A stretch of 64,000 bases of DNA, taken from NCBI GenBank assembly GCA_025766275.1, contig JAFKAC010000078.1:62001-126000 (forward strand), read 5' to 3'. This DNA comes from Lactarius indigo. Taxonomy: Eukaryota > Basidiomycota > Agaricomycetes > Russulales > Russulaceae. Positions 56,408 to 64,000 of the stretch are shown here, in pieces (positions within the stretch are counted from its first letter, which is position 1; the number at the start of each line of letters is the position of its first letter). A program made the position numbers and the translations under genes. The notes under the pieces are model-generated. The model did not search any database, was not told the origin of the DNA, and was given only the letters and a program-made list of their open reading frames with translations.

Positions 56408-56960
56408 ATTAGGTTTGCTCTAAGTTTACTCAGTACGCGGCGAACGCGAGACGAACGCCGACAAGACGAACCGACCGAGCATATCGTTAGGGGACCCGAG
56501 AGGTCGAGGCTCCTACCCTTACCATATTGTTGACTTCTCGAACTCCGAAGAAGTGGTAGTTGTTTGTAGGAATAGCGGTGATGATTTGGCGGTGTAGGCT
56601 ACCCTGATGTATACACGTGTTGTATTTATGTATTCTAAAGACGAAACACATTATTTATTGAACCAGATGCATACCCAGGTGCAGAGCGTTTACTGGACTC
56701 GTATCTCTTGGATCTAGGACGAGCACGTACTTCAAAATGTACGGCTGTTGGCGTAGAGTTGGCACCAGGGTTAGTCTTGAACTCGCCTCAAGCGCTGCGC
56801 GGACAGCTCATAATGATACCACATAACAACACCAATATCGCCATTCATTCATAAATTCTCGACATAGTTGTGGGTACTCTAATCTAGCAGGGATGGTGTT
56901 CTAGCAAGAATGTAGGAAATAATAAGTGGTAAGTTAGATGCAAATCTCTGAGTAGTGTCG
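56408..56960. other. Convergent 3' flanks of copy 6 and the oxidoreductase gene
   Basis: The two genes end facing each other across 553 bp. AT-rich stretches (for example 56610-56660) could serve as polyadenylation regions; no reading frame of note. Confidence 0.5.
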
Positions 56961-58404
56961 TCATATGTAGTAATTCTCCACCCCTGGCGCCTTCCGACGC
57001 CACATCTTAAGACTGCTCCCCCCGATGTACCCCTCATCGCTCAGTCTCCACTGTGGATCTCCGACCTCCGTCACAGGGTCGCTAAAATGCAACTCCCGAG
57101 TCTGCATCATACCGTCATCATCAGTTCTAGGTCTCCAAGGGTATGTAGACAACAACCGGACGACGACTCACCAAGCCAAGTGACAAACAGATCCTCCACG
57201 GCACTTGCGAGTACTCGGACAACGCAGCATCGGAATTCCCGGTCGCGAGGCACGCGATATTCTCTGCTACTACATGCGCGTGCTGGACGGCGCGGCGTGC
57301 CGCCTTTTGGTTCTTCGTATCTGCGACGTCGCCGATCGCAAATACGTTGGGAAATGCGGTATTGGCGAGTTGCAGAGTGGGCCGCACGGAGATGAAGCCG
57401 TCTGATGTAATGCACTCTGGTGCGAGCGTGCGTAATGGTGGAAAGGCGGGCGTGTGGCCGGTAGCATGGATCTTGGGCAGAGGTGAGGGCCGAGAGAAAG
57501 AGAAGTGACGATGCACGTACCACCAGATCCGCGCGTAAGCAGCTCCCACTCAAGAGGTCGACATCAAACTCGGAGCCGTCTTCCGGGAAGCCATCTGTTG
57601 GAACTTTGACACGCTCGTCGAGCACCATATTGATACCGAGCTCTTCTGCGCGCGCAGAAATGAGATCGTGGAGTTTCGGGTGGAACTTGTGCATAACTCG
57701 CGATCGCGAATGCACCAGCGTGACGGATTTGGACGAGTAATAGTCTTTGATGTCTGTGGCCAGCTCTATGCCAGGAAAGTAATAAGCGCACGTTACACGA
57801 TGCGCGCGAGTCACGACGCACGGACGCCAACGGCGCCACCGCCCACGACGACGACTTTGTTTGCCCTTTCGACGCGTCGTTGGTGCCGTTGCAGAAAAGC
57901 GATGCCGTCTGCTTTTCCCTTCACATTGAGTGTACTTGGTGGTGCAGAACACGTGCCCGTCGCGATGATGAGGTACTCGTACGAAATGGGCCGGCCGCAA
58001 TCGAGCTCCACGCGATCTGGGTATATGGCCGTGACGCGAGCCTGTACTACCTCCGTTGCGTCTGGAGGGAGGTCTTTGAACATGGCTGAGTAAGGGATGA
58101 ACGCGCGGTGCTCAAAGCCATGTACGACGGAGTAGCGCGGAAGCGCATAGAGGTGGTGGAAGTGCGAGTGCGGCTCGACGAGGATCGTACGATAGGTCGG
58201 GTGCATCCGGGCTGCGATAAGCTCGACTGCCTTCGTACCTAGGAATGGAGGCAGATCATGAGTCACCGTTGGTTCTTTGAGTGTCACGCGATCCATAAAG
58301 TCCGAAGAGATGTATTTATACCAAGTGGACTTACCAGCATAGCTTCCCCCGACGACTACAATGTTACCTCTCTGGTGACGGCTGCGGAGTTCAACGGAAG
58401 GCAT
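56961..58404 (-). CDS. AIFM2/FSP1-like NAD(P)H oxidoreductase
   Basis: Five exons on the minus strand (58404-58335, 58238-57822, 57765-57521, 57471-57172, 57101-56961) give 390 residues, the usual length of AIFM2-type flavoproteins. The FAD-binding GxGxxG-like motif is NIVVVGGSYAG near residue 15, followed by the characteristic SHFHHLYALPRYSV and HRAFIPYSAMF. The NAD(P)H-binding motif KVVVVGGGAVGVQLATDI spans intron 2. AFPNVFAIGDVADT is the second FAD contact. The C-terminus ends WRRKAPGVENYYI. Enzymes of this type pass electrons from NAD(P)H to quinones and often act at lipid droplets or mitochondria; no targeting signal is visible. Intron 4 was resolved by phase to the acceptor GATGCAG. Confidence 0.88.
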
Positions 58405-59341
58405 GTCGGACGGGAGTCGGGAAGCGGTGGGGCGAGTCAAAGTGGTGGTGAAAAGTCAGGCAACTGGTCGGATTATTTAATGGGGACGGCCATTCGGGGA
58501 TTATCTAATCTGATACCCGATTCCACGGCATCGGCCGATCATTCTTCTTTCGGTTCTCAGGCCGAGTGCATCGCGTGCACAACTGACAGTGTTTCGGCTA
58601 TTCGGAACAATTTGTTGGTCAGTTGACCCTCGTTCTAGTGGGGTAACGCGTCAGCCGCTCCTACTTTTGTTGCTTCTTGTCATCATCCACCCCTCATCTG
58701 TGCTCCAAACTTCCGTTCTTGGGTGCAGGTGTATTTTCACCAGCGTTTCTGAGCCTGAATGTATGTCTCATGCATGGGCTATCTACAGCCAACTCGGAAA
58801 ATTACTTGCGAACTTACCACCGGTAATCAGTCGCGGTTCATCGGCCACGGTCTGGTCATGTTGCTAAACCATTGCCCCCTTATCATCTCCACTGCTAATA
58901 CCGAGACAAATTCAAAAACCAGCCTACATGGCGGAAGGAATTTGATCACGTTCCTCAGCTTGAGACCTCGGAATGAGGTAGCTTTTACTGGCTGCACATA
59001 TTACCGACGCTTCTCTCGAGGAACACCGGCTTTACGGAGTTCCCGGCGGGACGAGGTGATCGAAATTTTTTTTTGCGCACCGGGCGCATAGCGTTTCGAA
59101 GGGGTCCGTAAGTACTGTCCTAAGCTGAGCCACCACGCTGAGCGCACCTGATGTCTGAGGCTAGGCGCCTACTCTGTCAGCCGCTTCTCCAGTGATGTCA
59201 TTTGTCATTTTCCGAGATTTGTGGTGGGACTGCCCGACCTTCATAAACCCCACCGGAGAGCCATCTTGTTTCTCCACCCGACTCGACCGCCCCGCGTCAT
59301 AATTTACTCTCTCATCTTCAATTCACGTGTCACGACCCATC
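58405..59341. other. Divergent intergenic region between oxidoreductase and sugar transporter
   Basis: About 940 bp that must hold both promoters, since the flanking genes point away from each other. Short frames only; a T-rich run at 59067-59075. No further gene is seen. Confidence 0.55.
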
Positions 59342-61598
59342 ATGGCACTGTTCTATGTGTACGTCGCGTTCTACCGAATATGTGTTTGGTGCTCACCAGG
59401 ACGTACAGTCAGGGTGTGCCCATTGGGTACATGGCGATAATGTTGGCTATGATTGCTTCCATGGGAGGAGTAAGACCTTCAATGTTAATTCGCCAGTGAT
59501 CGACGATGCTGACATATTCGATCAGTTTATCTTTGGTGTATGTCATCTGTGAGGGTACTCGAAATGTCCGCCTGATTGACTTTCTAGTATGACACTGGTC
59601 AAATATCCGACATTCTGCTAATGGATGACTTCCTCGTTCGCTTTGCCCAATGTGGGGTTCCCGGAGACGTGGCGACTTGTCACTTTTCCAGAGTTCGCGA
59701 AGGCCTGATTGTATCGCTGCTCTCCGTTGGAACGCTCATTGGTGCGCTCGTAGGGGCCCCGTACGTCCTTTTCTCACAATTCCTCCGTTCCAAATTTTCT
59801 GACGCTTTTCCCCCAGGACTGCAGACTTCCTTGGTCGCCGCCGCGCCATGCAATCGGAGTGCCTTGTTTTCTGTGTTGGAGTGATTGTCCAGATAACTTC
59901 CAAGTCTGAGTGGGCCCAATTCTCCGTCGGCCGCCTCATTGCTGGTCTAGGAGTCGGCGCGCTCTCCGCTGCAGTCCCTATGTATCAGGCAGAGACCGCG
60001 CCTCCGCAGATCCGCGGTGCGATGACGTGAGTTGATCCTGTGGTATTGGGGCCTCCAGAGCTGACTCGAGTTCACCTGTACAGCGCTACCTATCAGCTGT
60101 TCATCACCCTCGGCATTCTCGTTGCCTGTTCGTCCTTTGCTTTCTTCGTTATGTGTAGCCTGACTTTGTCCTCGTGGTATAGACTGTATTTCTATTGGCA
60201 CGCGCCACATGTCCGGCTCTGGCTCGTGGCGTATGGTCGTGGGTCTCGGCTTCATCTGGCCTGCCATCTTGGCTGTCGGTATCGAGTTTATGCCCGAGTC
60301 GCCTCGATGGCTCGCGTCACGTGGTGAGCTCGAGCAAGCCCAGCGCGCACTTGCCGTCGCACGTGGTATCAAGGCGTCCGAAGCGGACGCCAACTACCAC
60401 CTCCGCCGTGAAGCAGAAGGTATTCGTGCGAGCATCGAGCATGAAAGGAGCGTGCGTGGCGGATGGATAGATTGCTTCCGTGTGGAGAACAAGACGCTCT
60501 ACCGCACTCTCCTCGGTATGTGCTCTTCATCCGGCCTTATTGACCCATCGAGTCTGATTCCATCCATATCAGGCATGTCCTTACAATCGCTGCAGCAACT
60601 CACGGGCGCAAACTACTTCTTCTATTATGGCGCGACGATCTTTACTTCCATTGGCATCTCGGACTCTTTCGTGACGCAGATCATCTTGGGGAGCGTCAAC
60701 TTTGTTTGCACTTTTGGTGGTCTGTACGTCATGGAAAAGGTACGCTAGTCCGCGGTCCATACCTTCGTTCGAAAGGATGTTGATTCGAGATAGTTTGGAC
60801 GTCGCCTACCCCTTATTCTCGGAGGTCTTTGGCAGTCGGCATGGCTCCTTGTGTTTGCCATAGCCGGAACCGCCAAGGATCCGTCAACGGACAAGACTAT
60901 CGGAAATCGTACGTATACCCAATTCCTCCATCAAAGCATGTATTTACTCGTTGATCACACAGTGATGATCGTTTCCGCTTGCATGTTCATCTGGGGCTTC
61001 GCAACAACTTGGGCCCCGTATGTTTCTCCTTGATATCGTTTCTGTGACACGGCAGCTGATCCACCCACCCTCGTAGGGGCATCTGGATTCTGATTGGCGA
61101 GACCTTCCCAACACGGACGCGTGCCAAGCAGGGCTCCCTGTCGACCGCTTCCAACTGGGGCTGGAACTTCCTCATCGCGTTCTTCACGCCCTTCATCACA
61201 AGCGACATCCACTACAAATACGGCTTCATTTTTGCAGGTACGTCTCGTCGAAACAAAAGCTCTCTAAAATAATAATGACGATGACAATAACAACAACACA
61301 CATAGGATGCAACCTCTTCGCATCGGTCTTCGTATTTCTCTTCCTGTACGAGTCCTCCAACCTCTCGCTCGAGGCGGTCGACCAGATGTACAACGACCCC
61401 AACTGCAAGCCATGGACCTCGAGCACCTGGGCCCCGCCGGGCTACAGTAACCGACGCGACCTGATCGAGAAGACGCGCGCCGAACAAGCGCACAGGGACG
61501 ATAGAGAGGAGGCACCCATCGAGAAGGCCGCACGTCGTTCGAGCGCGACGGGCAGCGCGACGTTTAACGAACCCGCCGCCCCCAATGAAAAGGTTTGA
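59342..61598 (+). CDS. Major facilitator superfamily sugar transporter
   Basis: Twelve exons join without frame break (59342-59358, 59400-59469, 59526-59537, 59588-59760, 59817-60026, 60084-60127, 60183-60515, 60573-60739, 60794-60908, 60963-61017, 61077-61237, 61306-61598), giving 549 residues. Sugar-porter signatures are GYDTGQIS in helix 1, GRRRA in the 2-3 loop, GRLIAGLGVGALSAAVPMYQAE, PESPRWLASRG in the central loop, QQLTGANYFFYYG in helix 7, and FGRRLP in the 8-9 loop. It is predicted to bring hexoses across the plasma membrane by proton symport or facilitated diffusion; specificity is not visible. Exon 3 is a 12-nt microexon encoding FIFG of the GGFIFGYDTG motif. Intron 6 uses an unusual GTTCGT donor. 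Confidence 0.93.
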
Positions 61599-63099
61599 CG
61601 TTTCTGACCCACCCACCCACTCCAACGACCAACAGCTACGACAAGAGTACTATATAAGACCCCACGGCAACGCCGATTTTTTAATACCCTTTTTTGTCTT
61701 TTGTTTTTGTTTTTTCACCTCGCTTACGATGGACCGATGCAATATGTAACTGTATCGGGAAATGAACGCCGCAATCGCACTCATACAGTACGGCCGAGCG
61801 AAAATAACTCGCAGGACATCGTAAATGCTTCTGAGGACTCCTTTAAAGTTTCTCCCCCGCGCCATTCGTCTCGACCGGTCTTCGGGGACTCGGTCCTCGG
61901 AGAACGTAATGTCTGACGACTGTTGTCCCGTTGTGCAAAGCATGGTGCCTGCATGAATGGTCAACCGACCCGTGACGACGAACGACGCCTGCCATCGCTG
62001 AACTACTGATTTAGCAGCCCAGGCTTATGGGCCAGAAGCCAGTCTTAGCCAGAAGTCAGAGGCCGGGCTGAGCTTGAGCTAAGGAGTGACTCAAAGTATC
62101 TATATTTATTCTGTACGGCAATATGGCTCTTGGCATGATAACTAGGTTGCAATCAAGGTTGCAAGACTTATATTTTTTTCTCGCCGCGGGAGTGCAGTGG
62201 CGTGTCTCAGGCCACTCTTTGGCCCTACAGTAGCATCAAGCTCCGGGTCAATACAGTATTGTTCATCTCATCGACCAATATAAATCTGCCACTTGAGGGC
62301 CCGTTGGAACTCCGACATGGCGTCCCACGGCGAGTGACAGTGACAAACCCACATCTCGTGTGTTTCTGCTGTTTTTTTTCCCGTTAGATCGTCTGTTATA
62401 TGTCCTCGCTGACAAGGTGTCCCCTATTATTTAAACATACAGGTGAAAATGCAGGCCACAGAAACGTCCGCCGACCGAAGTTGAGGTTCATTAGTCAGCA
62501 ACATTAGCACCCCGCCCAAGTGAGGAGCTGTCTCGCTCTTGGTCTCGCTCGTTTCAGCTCAAATCGTGCCCTTTTTGCACCTGCCTTTTTCTGTGACTGG
62601 ATGCAGAAAACTGGCAACTATGTCGTACTCTGTGTGACTCGTATTCAGTGACTTGTTGGTATTACTGTATACGGCATAAAACCCATCAGCTTCCTGTAGG
62701 ATGCTTGGTAGGATGCGTCGATGATTCGATTTTTGATTCTTATTACTTGTCTTCTCGACTTCTCAAAGGTCTCAACCCCGGTGATATAAGGACTCGTACT
62801 CTGATGGTCCAAGCCTTAAGCTTTGGCCTTTGTGCAATCCGGCTCAAGATCCAGCCATTCCTTGCTTCACTCGACTGATTCCCTCTCAGACTCCAAGTCG
62901 CTCTACTAAGCGTGATCCTTTGGGTCTGCCTTCCTGTGTAAGACAGCACACTTTTGACTTCTGATCTGTTGCGCCTTTGTGCTGACAGCGATTGACTTTT
63001 GTATAGGCAAATCACCGACACACTTGGCTAGCGTGTTAGTGACATTACTTACGCTATTGGCTAGGTTGGAGGCATAAACTACGCAGGCCGGAGAGTGTC
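61599..63099. other. Intergenic, 1.5 kb, no supported gene
   Basis: T-rich 3' flank of the transporter (61675-61715), then mixed sequence without conserved frames. The family's upstream blocks are not clearly recognisable before copy 7. Confidence 0.5.
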
Positions 63100-64000
63100 A
63101 TGGTTTCCGAAGACGTGTTTCACCAGCGTGGCATCGCGCTACTTTACCGCACCTCGAATGTTATGATTCAATCTGTTTTTTATGGCGAGTTTCGCTTTCA
63201 GGTTCTTCGCTCTCTACTCCATTCAAGCTCATCCGTGCTCAGGAATGTATGCGTCACTTATCCCAGTTTCGGTCCATACAATGATGTGAGTGGCCTGTTT
63301 TCCTTCCGAACAAAATCGCTTCGACTGATGTGAAGGGAGAAAGGTTTGCACTCGCCAAGCCAGAAAATCTTGTTCGGAATAATCGCCTTCATGTTTTCCT
63401 TGTCAACTGCGTACCTGGCTGTCTCAATGGCGGATTTAATCCTTCTCATTAAAGCCTGGTATCTTGTTGCAGATCTCTCCGAGTCAGCCACTAGTACAAC
63501 GAGTTCCACGGAGGCAGTTCTGGTTCCTTTTCAACGCCTTGGTACCCATCAATGTCGGTGGATTATCTCACTCTCACACTGTGGGTTAATGCCAGGCCCC
63601 ATAAAATAGAATGCCCTTATAGATGGTGTCGTCGTCTGGAGAGCCTGGGTCATATGCCGTGATGAATGCAGAAAACTGTTGAGAGCACCGATTGTGACGC
63701 TTGTGTTGGCGATTTGTACGCCATCCTCCTCTTTTACCGTATCAGTCTCACGAGCGGGCTCCTTGCCAGTCGGCGTCGTAGCGACCATCTGCGTCAGAAT
63801 ATTCATAAACATCGACCCCGTGAATAGAGATAAAGGCCGCCTTGCCGATATCATTGCCGTCCTCCAGGGTATCGCGTATACTTTTTCGCTTCTCACTAAT
63901 ATCTTGGGTACAGGAATAATATCGTTGAAAGCATGGTATTCCCATGATTCCTGGCTATGTACAACATCACTGACCCTGGGACTGCCATAGGAGGTATCGA
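63100..64000 (+). pseudogene. Seven-helix membrane protein family, copy 7, frameshifted and cut by window end
   Basis: Exons 1-2 (63100-63184, 63243-63285) match the family, with a GCGAGT donor for intron 1. Exon 3 starts at 63336, but near 63520 CTGGTTCCTTTTCAACGCC replaces CTGGTTCTATTCAACGCC. One extra base shifts the frame before the end of helix 3. Downstream exons look otherwise sound: GVVVWRAW, a 54-nt stop-free intron 4, and KAW with donor at about 63936. Exon 6 begins at about 63991, where the window ends. A single-base error in the assembly could also explain the frameshift. Confidence 0.75.

Overview
The window is nuclear DNA of a filamentous fungus, most probably an agaricomycete basidiomycete. 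Protein genes are split by many very short GT-AG introns (about 45-90 nt). The gene content is typical of that group: an expanded P-loop GTPase family, lineage-specific seven-helix membrane proteins, and decaying Ty3/gypsy and Tad1-like retrotransposons. I found no bacterial, organellar or viral genes.

Layout. 1-3297: the 5' part of a minus-strand Ty3/gypsy element (LTR, frame-broken gag, open start of pol). 3298-3770: a polypyrimidine tract. 3791-11591: a full-length minus-strand LINE (ORF1, then endonuclease/RT/RNase H) with an exact 14-bp target-site duplication, but inactivated by point lesions. 11930-13532: the 3' exons of a C2-like protein, then an intact six-exon GTPase gene. 13728-20390: the most unusual region, two tandem arrays whose 66-68-bp units each look like one complete minimal intron, separated by exactly 3 nt, followed in each case by related downstream exons. 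21160-25333: three well-modelled housekeeping-type genes (an LCHN/DENND11-like protein; prefoldin subunit 5, divergent from it; a PIN-domain protein). 26990-35234: a duplicated neighbourhood with two intact acireductone dioxygenase genes and one broken copy, a GNAT acetyltransferase gene and its pseudogene, and a GTPase fragment. 38195-64000: a tandem array of a seven-helix membrane protein family (five intact copies, one 3' fragment, one frameshifted copy cut by the window end). This array is interrupted by a second intact GTPase gene, an AIFM2/FSP1-like oxidoreductase gene and a 12-exon sugar transporter gene.

How the parts relate. The conserved genes do ordinary jobs: co-chaperone, methionine salvage, sugar uptake, NAD(P)H oxidation. 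Most of the remainder records duplication. GTPase paralogs at 12.5, 28.9 and 48.3 kb share exon boundaries. The seven-helix paralogs share eight exons of nearly constant length and carry repeated non-coding modules between them.

The main candidate for something undescribed is the chain of single-codon microexon candidates at 13728-16318. Its diverged second copy at 19014-19643 keeps the same acceptor-3 nt-donor spacing. Gene models below were built by hand from splice sites and reading phase; no search or transcript data were available.
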